Part shown: in pieces, positions 44,726 to 56,168 of the stretch
How positions within the stretch are numbered: the first letter of the stretch is position 1
Layout of the letters: each line of letters opens with the position of its first letter
Assembly (NCBI RefSeq): GCF_019112545.1
Contig: NW_025064885.1
Span: 1,744,419 to 1,808,418 of the forward strand
Direction of reading: 5' to 3'
Length of the DNA: 64,000 bases
Source: Guyanagaster necrorhizus
Lineage: Eukaryota > Basidiomycota > Agaricomycetes > Agaricales > Physalacriaceae
Position numbers and translations under genes: made by a program
Notes under the pieces: model-generated
What the model saw: only the letters and a program-made list of their open reading frames with translations
Told to the model about the DNA's origin: nothing
The model's database searches: none

Positions 44726-44902
44726 GTGACCCACTCATATGATTTCAAACCGTAACTGACCTTCTCGAAGTGTTTAACGATTTCGGCTATCAGTATGTAT
44801 GTTTGTGTATCCTTGAATCTCATAATATCATGTGCAGCACCATACATAGATGGACAAAGATTACATCCGCGAATCTGTATACATCAAAACATACTATTAT
44901 AG

Positions 44903-47888
44903 TTAAATCGCAGCCCCAAGGAGCGTCTCATCCATCTTGATAGCCTCAAAAACATGAAATGTTCGAACATGGGTGGGCTCGTAACGAGAGTAATCCGGAG
45001 GAGCTGTTGCGTCCGTCGGGCTGACCGTCGCAAAGCTCGGCAATGTCAAGATACTCGGTGCTGCTGTTCGAGTATGGCTATCATCCTGAGGGTGGGGAAT
45101 GTGTTGACGTGGTGGGGGAGATACCCTTGTATCTTCGAGCGACCATGCGAGATGATCACGGAGTTCACTGAATATAAGACGGGGAGCAATACGGATGACG
45201 AGGGAAACTCACGACTGATACTCCTGCATCGCAGACCGACCTTCTGATGAGAGAGACCCAACCGAAAATATAGAATCTCGCGTGCTTCTATTATCGGAAT
45301 CCTGTCGAGTATAGGATGTAGCCTGAGGAATATGATCTACACTCCCATGGATGTACTGTGGGGGGTTGAACCGCTCGTGCAAGAATCTAATAATAAAATC
45401 AAAAAGAAAAACAGAAAACCAAGACAACTGGCATACCCTTCATAATCCCACAAAGATTCCCTCACCACTTCCTCGTCAACGTCATCTTCCTCCGCGATCT
45501 CCACCGCATAGCTCATCAGGGCCGCTTTGAGCGACAAGAGGACCCTTGGATGTTTCAGCGCATGGACTTCGATCTCCGTCCGGGGTAGAGGGATGAGCGT
45601 GGAGGGCCACAGCATGAGCCCCGGCGCATGCGTTAGCTGGTGGACTTCATCAGGAGGTCGACCCTTCTCCGGTCCAGGATCCGGCGGGGCGAGCGTCAGA
45701 TGCATCGTCCGCACCTCCCTTGAGTGCCCAAAGATCTCCTGCAGCATCTCCACGATGAACTGACTTGGACAGAGATGGATCTCATATCTCGTATTATGCA
45801 GATGCTCAAAAAGGGACTCAAGTTCTCGTGCAGCAGAGGCTTGGTCCGTCCATGGGTCAGCATGAAACTCGGCGGGGAGAAGAGAGGAGGAGACGGAATT
45901 AGATGGACCGCTAGTGGGGGTCGATAAACTTGTGTCGTGTCGTTTGCCATTCAATGTTGCAGTATCAGAGGCCTCTTCTTCCTCCACGTCATAGTCCTCC
46001 TCCTCCTCCTCCTCCTCCTCCTCCTCCGTTATTGGATCGACACGATCACTGTCAGGATGCAGCTGAGAATATCGCGCTAATGAATCCGCGTCACTGGACT
46101 CATCGAGTGGTGCTGTTGGAAGGGCCGGCTTGCCATATGGAAAAAAAACGTGGTCATCAATCAGTTCTAATCGCCCACCGACAGTCAGCACGCGACAAGC
46201 TTCTCGGAGAACAAATTCCCATTTCTCGAAGGGTATTGCGTACGTCAGGTTGGACATCCGCACAAGATCAAACGAATCACTGGGAAAGGGGAGCTCATTT
46301 TTCAAACTGCAGTGACGAAGCTATCAGTACCTGAACACAAGGAAACAAGTGGAATGGACATACAAGTGGCCCTTAACAAACGAGATATTCTCTGAAACTC
46401 CATTCTGAGCAGCTGCAGCGCGAAGCGATTTCGTGATGTCAACCATATCGAAGCCTGTGACCTTTGTTCCGTAGCCTTTCCATGCTACAGCTGCATCTAG
46501 CATCCAATGACCCTCGCCGCAACCCAAGTCAAGCACAGTAGCGGGGGGATTGTTGCCATAATGGTGAAACGAAGGACCATCGACGCTGTTTAGATGCTTT
46601 AATAGTCCAGTACCTAAACGGTCCCTATACGGTTTCAGGTTAGTAGAAGGAAGTATGATCCAATGCGGGGACATACTGCTCTAACAATATCGAATCGTAC
46701 GGATCGAGGGGGTATGAGTCGCGCTTAGACGGAGACGATGTCGATGCCCACTGTGGGTCTATGCTGAAACTCGTAGATCCTATGTACGAAGTTGTATCGA
46801 CTGAAGACGGTCGGGAAGAAGAAGGATCTGAGGCCGATAAGTCAGAGGCTGTGTCGGCAGATTGGTCTTGACTAGGTTTCTTTTTCCTGTTTAAGGGTAT
46901 ACCCATGAAACGACGATGTGAGTCTCCGTGGCGGTCACTGTTAGCGGAGGACCTGGATTTCTTTTTCAAAGGTAGTTTGAGCATTGGAGGAGGCGAGCTC
47001 GGGTGCGCTCTTGACCTGGATAAGGGGAAGACAAAGCTAGATCCGACTTCTGTAGAGTTGTGCGAGTGAGGCGACAGAGACTTGGACGAAGAGCCGGAAG
47101 AACCAAGAATTGAGGTGTATGGTTCAGGCGACTGGCTGTGGGGTGGGTCCGATACAACTGGATGAACCCGAGTTTCAACCTGTTTCCCTTTGTCCTTCTT
47201 TGGCTTGAGCTTGAACTTTGGAGGGGGCGAAGATGGGTGTGCTCTGGACCGCGAGGATGGAAAGACGAACGAAGAGGGCGAGGCTGTGGGCTGGGAATCT
47301 GTGGATCCAGAGGAGTGGGAAAAGTACGAGGTCGGCGCATTGACGTCCATGGAGGAATGAGAGCTGGTATCTGAGGTCACCGAACCGGAATCGGAGGATT
47401 CTGCCCATGACTCGAGCAATGGAGGTGGGGGAGTCGGCATAATTATATTGTCATCTTTCCGTAGCGGCGAGAGCACACGTAAGGTATTATCAGGCACAGA
47501 CGAGAGCGGCGGAACCAAGCCTAGGGGTGATCGTGGCTGCGCGTTGGACATTGGCGACGGCGGGAGGGCGCTATCTTCGTTATCTGTGTGTACCGGCTGC
47601 GGCGCTGGGCCAGGCGCGTACGACGTGGAAGGCATCGGCGAAGTTAGTAGGAGCGGTGGCGCATATTGGGCGGAACCTGTCGGGCGCTGTCGCAACACGT
47701 GGTAAATTGACAACGATCGACAATCAATGACATTATCCACGCACCAATGGTCGTAGGGCACTCAAGAAACTTTTCTCAGCATGCCCTTCCGTCGATGCTG
47801 CAGTTGTAGCCTTGAGCTGCTTCGACTTGGACGATGAAGTGTTTCCTGATTGCAGTCGTCTTCGTCCTGACGCGGCCCTAGACGACAT
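44903..47888 (-). CDS. SAM-dependent methyltransferase with long disordered N-terminus
   Basis: Exon 1 from ATG 47888 (MSSRAASGRRRLQ) ends LRPL and joins RPTGSAQYAPP over a short intron. About 370 Ser/Pro-rich residues follow, containing an internal duplication: FVFP(S/L)SRSRAHPSSPPP occurs twice, followed by lysine-rich KLKPKKD and KLPLKKK. Catalytic part: DRLGTGLLKHLN, motif I VLDLGCGEGHWMLDAA, KVTGFDMVDI, FVKGH, LPFPSDSFDLVRMSNLTYAI, and WEFVLREACRVLTVGGRLELIDD. An acidic run encoded by (CTC)n is inserted (45995-46027). The last exon (RTFHVFEAIKMDETLLGAAI) ends at 44903, after an intron with GTGAGT. The substrate is unknown. It converges on FAR11, 177 bp away. Confidence 0.85.
45995..46027. 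repeat. (CTC)n microsatellite inside the methyltransferase
   Basis: A run of about eleven TCC/CTC triplets encodes a run of glutamates on the minus strand. Its length may vary between strains without breaking the frame. Confidence 0.9.
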
Positions 47889-49294
47889 CTACCTACCCCT
47901 TCATCATTCTATCTGATCGTGTGCACAGAACGTGAGGGACATACTGGTGGACTTGACGTACTATCAGTCTATTAATGGGAGCTCCGAGCAAACGAAGACG
48001 AGTCTGCGACGTCGTGAGTATAAAAAAGGGGACAAACGCGAGAGGCCTTCCAGGTGACCTGTCTGATACAGTGATGAAGGTTAGAAGGATGTAGGACGGC
48101 GGTTACCTCCGGCTGGACCGGATACAAATCTCAAAATGCTACTGAATAGCCGCGCTTGGAAGGCTCCTTCAGGTCTGCTATGATCTTGTCAAGCCCCTCA
48201 TCCATCGAACAGTATCAGCAGATGAAATGTACTCACTCAATCAACCATCAGCACTTGAAGAAAAAATCGCTGTCCAGTTCGCCGCGCAAAGGCTGTGTTC
48301 CAAAATGTGACGGCATTCGTCGTGTTGAGGGTGACCCTGTTTTCCGGCGACATGTCGGAATTCCTGCAGATTCAGATAAGGTCGCACAAGCAGAGTGATC
48401 GTAATGGCTGTTTGAAATTTCCATTTCGATCCTAGAGCGATATATTTCACTTATATTTCCGAGCAGATCCGGGATCAGACTCCTTATCCAAGTCTTCCAA
48501 TCGAAAAGAGACATACGAACCAAACCAATGTCGTATTGCGAGCCATTGGCGCTTAGGATATTGCAGATTGAGGGGCAGGAGGGGGCAAGATGCATAAGCT
48601 CAAGTTCTGGCCCACCGATAAGAGGATGTCAACGCGTGGGACCCAAGGTACCGTTCCTGTTCAACCCAGCAGTACCCGCGGGCAACCTCGAACTGGGCCG
48701 TGTTCCGCCTTCAAAAACAGATACCGCCTCCAGCATAAAAGAAATAAGCTTGTATCAGGACCTAGGCCTTTCAAGTGCAATGCAGGGAACGCAAATCCAC
48801 AATGGCCACGCGATATGTAAAAGGCAAAAAGACACTTCTCAATTCATTTGGAAAAGAACGAATGTGAGTCGAGTCGAGATGGATATACAGTTGCTAGGTC
48901 CACCATCATCGAAGACTTTCGATAATATCCGAAATACGCATCCACCATCAGCTCAAATCACCGCTGCTGAAGCATAGACGGCGTTCAGCGTTTGACAACT
49001 TCTAGCGCCTGCAGCCTACATTCATTGAAACGTAGGGAGAGGCAAGCTGGTTCCCTTCGGCTTCGGAGTTTCCTATCTATCATGTGGGAAAATGATCGCG
49101 ATTTGTATAAGATCAAGATCAATCTTTGTTGCTACTTTTATAGTACTAAGCCTAGGGTCTCCCTTCCGCTTCGGGGCCCTCCATCTTTGTCTGCAACATT
49201 CCTCCTCTCACAGCAGGAAGCATGGTCAATATCGAATACGATGCTTGTGCGTTATTTTCATTCTTTTTGGGGGGGGGGGTAAAAGGGCTCATGA
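47889..49294. promoter_or_regulatory. Shared upstream region, methyltransferase (minus) and ammonium transporter (plus)
   Basis: A 1.4-kb divergent region. Open frames (48528-48977 plus, 48595-48248 minus) have no known motif or splice partners. GATAAG or its complement occurs near 48375, 48485 and 48617. GATA factors control fungal ammonium transporters, but this number of sites could occur by chance. A run of G (about 49269-49279) lies just before the start codon. Confidence 0.4.
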
Positions 49295-51196
49295 ATGAGT
49301 ACAGCTGGCAGCATGACTATACAAAATGACGGAGAGACCGTCGTGTACAACCCTGGCGACATTGCATGGGTGCTCGCGAGTACCGCACTGGTGTGGTTAA
49401 TGATACCAGGTGTTGGGTTTTTTTATTCCGGGCTGTTGAGGTGCGATCCCCATCCATTAGTATACTCTATCTGCTTACCCACTGTGCAGACGAAAAAATG
49501 CACTATCCATGATATACCTCAGCATGATGACTATCGCGGTGGTTTCCTTCCAGGTCCGTCTCCGCGCCTAACTTCAGTTCTGGTCTGACAGCACTATTAC
49601 TAGTGGTTCTTCTGGGGCTTCTCACTGACTTTCAGTGACACGGCCAGCCGTTTCATCGGGGATTTGAGTGAGGACACACACGCCAACGTCTCGATTCGAC
49701 TGACTGATTGACATCACAAGAATATTTTGGTCTCAAAGGTGTCCTTGAGCAACCTTCCATAGGAAGTGCTAGAATCCCGTCCATCGTCTTCTGCGTATAC
49801 CAGCTCATGTTCGCAATCATTACGTACGTTTATTTATTAATCCCATGCCCGGGTATGGCGGCACGCCGGGACTTCTATACGTGGAGAGGACAACCAACTG
49901 ACGGAATCATTTTTCTAGCCCAATGCTCGCAATAGGAGGCTTCGCAGAGCGTGCCCATCTCGGTCCTTTGCTTGCCTTCGTCTTCTTCTGGTCTACACTC
50001 GTTTATAATCCCATCGCATGCTGGACCTGGAATTCAAACGGATGGTCGATGGTCCTCGGAGGCCTAGACTTTGCTGGAGGAACTCCGGTGCATATCTCTT
50101 CAGGGACAGCGGCTTTGGCTATTTCTGTTTATCTTGGCAAGCGCCGGGGCTATGGCACAGAAGCTTTGGCCTACAAGCCCCATAACACAACATATGTGAT
50201 TCTAGGTATCTACCTGAGTTCTTTTCTCTGTTGGAAAGTTATAGCTAATGGTGCAAAGGAACTGTATTCTTGTGGGTGGGATGGTTTGGCTTTAATGGCG
50301 GTTCCGCCCTCGCCGCAAACATGAGGGCCGCCCAGGCATGCATCGTCACAAACTTGGCGGCAAGTGTCGGTGGACTTACATGGATGCTCTGGGTAATGGG
50401 CTTTCCCTGTGACCTTTCTTTCACTCATATTTCTCGCTTTGCAGGATTACCGTATCGAGAGAAAGTGGTCTGCTGTAGGTTTCTGTTCTGGTGCTATCGC
50501 AGGACTCGTGGCCATCACTCCCGGCTCTGGATTTGTTGGTGCTCGTGAGTAATATTTAAGCGTCTTTACCGACGCCTAATAGAATCCACCTTGCAGCCGC
50601 GGCCGTCCTCTTTGGCTTCATGGCCGGCACCGTATGCAACTTTGCCACCCAAATCAAATTCTTCGTCGGTTACGACGATTCTCTCGATGTCAGCATCCCT
50701 CCCCCCTCCTTCACATCTGCCCCAGTCTCACACTTTATGTATTAGGTTTTTGCATCCCACGGCATCGGCGGAGTCGTCGGGAACCTTCTCACCGCACTTT
50801 TCGCCCAGGCGAGTGTAGCGCACTTTGACGGGACCACTATCATAAAGGGAGGCTGGCTAGATCGCCATTGGGTTCAGCTGGCTTGGCACCTCGCAGACTC
50901 GGCAGCTGGATTGGGTTATTCGTTCACGATGACCGTGAGTTTCCGTTTGTATTCCTCGTGCGTGTTCTCACACTCCACTTTCATAGACCATCATCTTGTG
51001 GGTCATGCACTATATCCCTGGGCTCCGTATACGCGTATCGGAAGAGGTGGAGGAGCTGGGTATCGACGAATCGGATATGGGAGAGTTTGCTTATGATTAT
51101 ATCGGTTTCGATGCCCCGTACTCGACCGGGTATAGGGAGAACCGGGATTCAGAAAACCAGTATTTGAAAGAACGGTCGAACTCGCATGTGCACTGA
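49295..51196 (+). CDS. MEP2: Ammonium transporter, Mep/AMT family
   Basis: Plasma-membrane ammonium uptake protein with 11 expected spans. Sequence: [80 protein letters not shown], the signature CWTWNSNGWS and DFAGGTPVHISSG, WVGWFGFNGGSALAAN, AITPGSGFVG, ASHGIGGVVGNLLTALFA, and the conserved tail EELGIDESDMGEFAYDYIGFD. Both pore histidines are present (TPVHISSG and ASHGIGG), as in Mep2-type sensors, while Mep1/Mep3 types have Glu at the first. ATG 49295 or 49315 could be the start; both are in frame and lead into MTIQNDGE. The stop is TGA at 51194. The symbol is by subtype resemblance only. Confidence 0.92.
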
Positions 51197-51776
51197 TTAT
51201 TTTGTCTCCACTGTCTTTTGTTTGCTTTGCTTTTTGTCTTATTGTTGTTGTCTTTTAGGTCGCGGAGCGTACATGTACTTAACCTATTATTCGCGCTCCT
51301 TTATAGATTATCATCGTTTTTAGTATCCATGTAGTCGTTTAATTCACGACAATAGAACTTGTATATCGTGGAGTCCTCAAGTAACCCGCTGCAGAGATAA
51401 GTATTGGCATCTTATGCAGAAGCGTTTTCAGATGGGGGCTTCAAGTCAGTCTTCAAAAGAATAACCTTGCTGTAAGCCATTGACACGAGTACGGATTAAT
51501 TAAGGTCATGAGTCTTCACCTTATAAACATATAAATCGCCAAGCCTGATACTAGATCACATGGAATCAAGTTGAATTTCTACAGAAGCGGTAATCAGAAG
51601 GTCACAATACTAGTGAGCCCCGACCCACGTACATATCGATTACAGCAGATAACAAGAATAGTCGGCAAAAGCTTGGCGAATATCAAACAGCAAGCTCTAA
51701 CGTTCAACTATGAAACGAACTGGGTCGCTTCGAACTGATGGCCGAATGAACAGTAAAATTGTTCATCACCTAGAAG
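51197..51776. other. Intergenic between convergent genes
   Basis: 3' regions of the ammonium transporter and the Nudix gene. TTTTGTTTGCTTTGCTTTTTGTCTT and an AT-rich tract are present, and nothing coding. Confidence 0.5.
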
Positions 51777-52591
51777 TCATGTCGGTGGATTTACACGCTC
51801 AGCATACTTTGCAGCCAAGCGCAACAAGTCCTTATCGTCCTCAAACGAGAGCTTCTCCAGAGCTTCGTTAACTTCAAACAACGCAGACTCCTCAAACCCC
51901 TCCGCTATCATGTGTGTTCCAACGCGCGGAGCGCCCTCGGGATCATCCAACGATGCGACGTACCAGAATATCAATTTCACGTTCTTAGGTTTCTGGAGGG
52001 GCCTGATTGTAATAGCGAATGGTTCTGTGCATTCTTGCGACAGTCTGGGTACGTCTTCTTGGTGGGCTACAGACGCAGAGGGGAGGGTTGCGCGTGTAGG
52101 TAGTGCAATAGGGAGGAGCATACAGGCGTAGCCCGTCTCTTCCAGGACTTCACATACTGCCGTTTTTGCGAGGTCTTCTCCCTCGTCCTTGCGCCCCTTG
52201 GCGAGGAGCCATTCGTTGCGCCTTTTGTAGTATACAAGGCAGACTTTGAGAGGCTTGTCTTTAGAAATATGAAAGGCAATCGCCCCAGCGGCAAGGACGA
52301 ATTGATCAGAGGAATGATTGGTTTGCTTCGGATATCGCGGATCTGGAGGGGGCGTGAACGGTGTATTCACGAGAGAACTTCGAAAGATACCCGCACGTGC
52401 TTGTTTAGTATTGCATGGTCGGTAGAACCACATGAATCCTGCGGTAGTACCAGCTAGGGCGGCTAAAAGCCACGTATCTGAAAATAAATCAGCCTGAAAG
52501 AAAGGACGAATGGAGCCTGGAGTGACATACGGTATTGATACATGGTGGAAGTCTGCAGGAACTCATCGGGCCGGTGCAGTTGTGGGTCCAT
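51777..52591 (-). CDS. Nudix hydrolase with N-terminal membrane anchor
   Basis: Exon 1 from ATG 52591 (MDPQLHRPDEFLQTSTMYQY) joins TWLLAALAGTTAGFMWFYRPC, giving a likely membrane anchor. The Nudix fold follows: AGAIAFHISKDKPLKVCLVYYKRRNEWLLAKGRKDEGEDLAKTAVCEVLEETGY. The box GX5EX7REUXEEXGU is complete except that its Arg is Cys (TGT; CGT would give Arg). The rest (VKLIFWYVASLDDP, EGFEESALFEVNEALEKLSFEDDKDLL) resembles fungal diphosphoinositol/diadenosine-polyphosphate hydrolase-like proteins. Substrate unknown. Confidence 0.85.
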
Positions 52592-54307
52592 ATTGACTCA
52601 TGGGGCTATTTATTTATGATCCTGTAATGGTGAAAGAAGTCTCAAAGTGAAAGAAATTAGGTGAGCATTGCTATCGCAGGAGCTTTGCAGGAGCGACATT
52701 TGTTGAAGATGGATCCGTAGGCCGTACTTATATTCTCTCTCTTTCTCAGTTACCTTTTTCGTACCTATCTCGATCACCTATAAAAGCTGCTCTGGCACAT
52801 TGCCGTACCTCAGTCGTTTACACCTTCGCTGTGCCGACTGAGGTGCGTATATTCTTAGCTATATCAGATCTCTTACTTACCTTCGTGATACAGGACTCAT
52901 TATTGTTCTTCGTCTTTAACATTACAGGATCTCGATTATTAATCTGGACTTGGTCGCACTGGGCCCGGTGTGAACTATCCAAGACGAAAAAAAAGCCCTT
53001 GATATATTGCCGAGACGCGCGATCAGAAAATCCTCTGTGCTTTCGCAGTGCGAAAGATGCATGAGAAGCCAGGAACAGCCTCGCTCCAGTCTATTGTCCG
53101 ATACCCATCTTTATGAAGGCACAGTCGAGTATTTACTCTATTAGAAGACCCCCTGGCAGAGACTCATGTGAGATTCAACGGGAGCCGTTCCCGCAGCAAA
53201 GGATATTCTCGAAATCACGATTTCCAGTAAAGATAAGGGTTTAGTTTACTATGCATAGATAAACCTTGTCCGATGGATAGTCTAAACAATGTGTGAAGTA
53301 AATTGAGGGATAAGATCTTGCCAGGTAATTTCAATTCAGAGTATTGCAGTTCCGTACAGTCGCCGCAATGACAGACAGAAGAAGAGAAGTCTTGAGTATT
53401 GATCCAAGCGGCCAATCTAGAGAAAGAGATGATCAGCATGCGGTCGAATGCGACAACGCAACTCAACCAGTCCGTAAAAGATCGCCAAAGGTATGGTTCC
53501 GTGCCTTGCACGAAGAAAGCAGGACCTGTTAGGGCAAACCAGCCCAGGATCCAGGTACAGCTGGTTGGATGACGACTCGTTCGACCACAGTGCGAGTGAT
53601 GAAGAATCTGCAGGTGCTACGGTGATGCCTGAGCGCCGGAGGTATGATGGTATCGCTTGGATCGTAACACAAACTCGGTATCATTGATCAGTCTGAGGAC
53701 AGTCCCATCTGTCAAGCGACTCTGGATCATTTCCAGGAGGTGGGCGGGAGAACGGTAAAGTACAGTTCGACAGCAGATTAGACTTTTCGCGTTCCCGGTT
53801 GTCGTTTGGCAGTCCGACTTTGAGACGGCTTGAAGGACTGATTGCACTTTGTCATTTGTGCCACTGACTCGGAGCTGAACCAGACGATGATATGCGTGGA
53901 TTGTCAAGCAAAGTACCTCAAGCAATATGGATCCCGCCTTTTCTCTTCTGTAATGATATGGTGATAGAAATTTCGTTAAGTGATGTCGAGTGCTTAACTA
54001 CCAATGAAGACGGACTGAGATGAATCGCGAATCGCCATACTCTAGTACGATCCATCAACTAAGGCATCAAAGAGCTCAGACCCCATCCTCGAGAATGGCG
54101 GTGAGTGGTGGACGACCAGGGTCAGGAATAGACAGCGCGAGTTCACTGGCGGGAGTCTCAAGGAAAAGAATTGACCATAATTCATTTTTTGTTGGTTCAT
54201 TTTAGTCCAGAAAAAATTAGAAGAGGAGGCCTTGAGAAACAAGAATAGGCATGAGAAGGGGATAAGGTTGTTGATCGTTGTTGTTCTCCGTCCTGACTCC
54301 CCCTTCA
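52592..54307. other. Long intergenic stretch without a recognised gene
   Basis: Open frames are 60-100 codons: 53925-53617 minus (contains IHAYHRLVQLRVSGTNDK), 53511-53215 minus and 54383-54042 minus. None shows a family motif. It contains 5' regions of the Nudix gene (left) and MFAP1 (right). A decayed gene cannot be ruled out around 53200-53930. Confidence 0.4.
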
Positions 54308-56168
54308 ATGTCTGCTGTTCCTCGTAAACAAGCCCCACGTATTGCACGGCCCGCTGCACGATATTGGAAAGGAAAGGCTCCAAAGGGAGTTGCTGAGGTC
54401 GAGTCTGACTCTGATGAGGAGGCGCCCGAAGTTGAGGAAGAACGCGATGTCCTTATTGGAGACATTGTTCAGGAAGACGATGAAGACCTACCGACTGCTC
54501 AGAATGTTTCAAAGGCTAGAATAAAGGCTATGAATGTGTCTTTGAAAGATGTAAATATCTCGAAAGATGGAAAGGTTATCGTTGCAGGCAGAGACGAGTC
54601 AGGTCGAACAGCGCTAGAGGACGAGGAAGGTACGCTCGCTAATAGGATACTTGGCTTCACCCTTTTCTGACTTTATGACTTATAGGATCTGAAGAAGAGG
54701 AGTCTGATGAAGAAACGAAGCCTGGTCAACTGAAGGAGGAATCCGACGAGGTCTGTCATCTACTCTTTCTACTGCAGCGTTCTTACAAATCGATCTGTAG
54801 TCTAGCGAATACGAGACAGACTCAGAAGATGAAAAGCCAAAGATTCAGCTGAGGCCTGTATTCGTTCCAAAGTGCGCATATGTTAATCTAAACAACCTGC
54901 GTGCATGCTAACACGATCAAGTACAGGCGCAATCGACTCACTATTGCTGAGAAAGAGGCTCTGGCTGCAGACTCAGGAGAAGCACAGAGAAAGAAAGAGT
55001 TGGAGCTTGAAGAACGGAAAAAGCAGAGCCACGACCTGGTAGCAGAAAGCATTAGGCGGGAACTAGCTGAAAGTGAGCTTTTCATGCCGATTTTTTTTTG
55101 TTGTAGCTTATCGGACATTCAGAGGAGAAGGAGGATGATATACCGGATGTTGACGACACTGATGGCTTGGACCCTCCTGGCGAATTCGAGGCTTGGCGAC
55201 TGCGCGAACTTGGACGAATCAAGAAGGAGAAGGAGGAAGAGATTCGCAGAGAAGAGGAGCGAGAAGAAATTGAACGGCGTAGAGCCTTGCCTGAGGCGCA
55301 GCGTTTGAAGGAGGACCTCGAACACGCTCGAAAGCTTCGGGACGAAAAGCCCAAAGGCCAGCAGAAGTTTCTTCAAAAGTATTGGCACAAAGGCGCCTTC
55401 CATCAGGTACATATATCACCTCAGGAAATTGACCTCTCTGACGTTGCGATAGGACGAAGAGATTCTCAAGCGCCACGACTACACTGAAGCTACCGAATCT
55501 ACGGTCGACGTTTCATCCCTACCCAAAGTCATGCAAGTCAAAAATTTTGGCAAGAGAAGCCGAACAAAATATACACATTTATTGGATCAAGATACCACAG
55601 TCCCTACTGGAGGATTTGGCGGCATTGCGCCTGTTAAATCAGGAGGAAAATCCCTTGAAGGAGGGGGTTGCTTCTTGTGCGGTGGCCCACACTTGAAAAA
55701 AGGTAATTTGATTTGTATGTCGACCATCGTTCCTTATTATTATTCCCAGATTGTCCACAAAATACGGGACCCCTACCACTATCGGGTCGGGGCCCTGGAA
55801 CAGGCTCGAACAACGTTTCGGGAGCATCGCGTTCATGGGGCGCACCTCCCCCACCACAGGACGGACAGTCATGGCGATCGAATGACGACGTCCGAGATGA
55901 TGGTGGCCGAAGCAGAGGCCATGTACGGGACAACGATGGCCGGGGAGCACGTCGAGGAGATGGTGGTTATCGCCGACATGACAGAAGTAAACCGGGTGAC
56001 CGCTATGATTATGATTCTCGAGACTCGAGGCGTAGGTCCCGATCTCCGCGTCGCACACCCGACGGTCATGATGATAGCGACAGAGACTATCGACACAGGG
56101 AACGGCGGCATTCTAGAGACCGTCTTGATGACCGAGATCATAGGGAGAAGCGAAGACGGATAAGTTGA
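54308..56168 (+). CDS. MFAP1: MFAP1-like spliceosomal B-complex protein
   Basis: Nuclear splicing factor (relative of yeast Spp381). Start ATG 54308: [25 protein letters not shown], acidic stretches ([20 protein letters not shown]), then the MFAP1 core: [137 protein letters not shown]-like knuckle ([14 protein letters not shown], joined over an intron) follows, and a long Arg/Asp/Ser tail ends EKRRRIS. The knuckle plus RS-like tail is an extension beyond the MFAP1 core of animals. Confidence 0.93.

Noticed and set aside
48375..48922. GATA-factor sites in front of the ammonium transporter as proof of nitrogen control
   Set aside because: Several GATAA/GATAAG sites exist, but this number is near what chance gives in 1.4 kb of both strands.
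48248..48977. Overlapping plus (149-codon) and minus (115-codon) frames upstream of the ammonium transporter
   Set aside because: No motif, no splice partners, composition unlike protein; treated as promoter region.
55531..56163. 210-codon frame over the MFAP1 C-terminus
   Set aside because: It is a shadow frame. The true tail is in the frame that joins the CCHC knuckle and gives the Arg/Asp/Ser-rich end.
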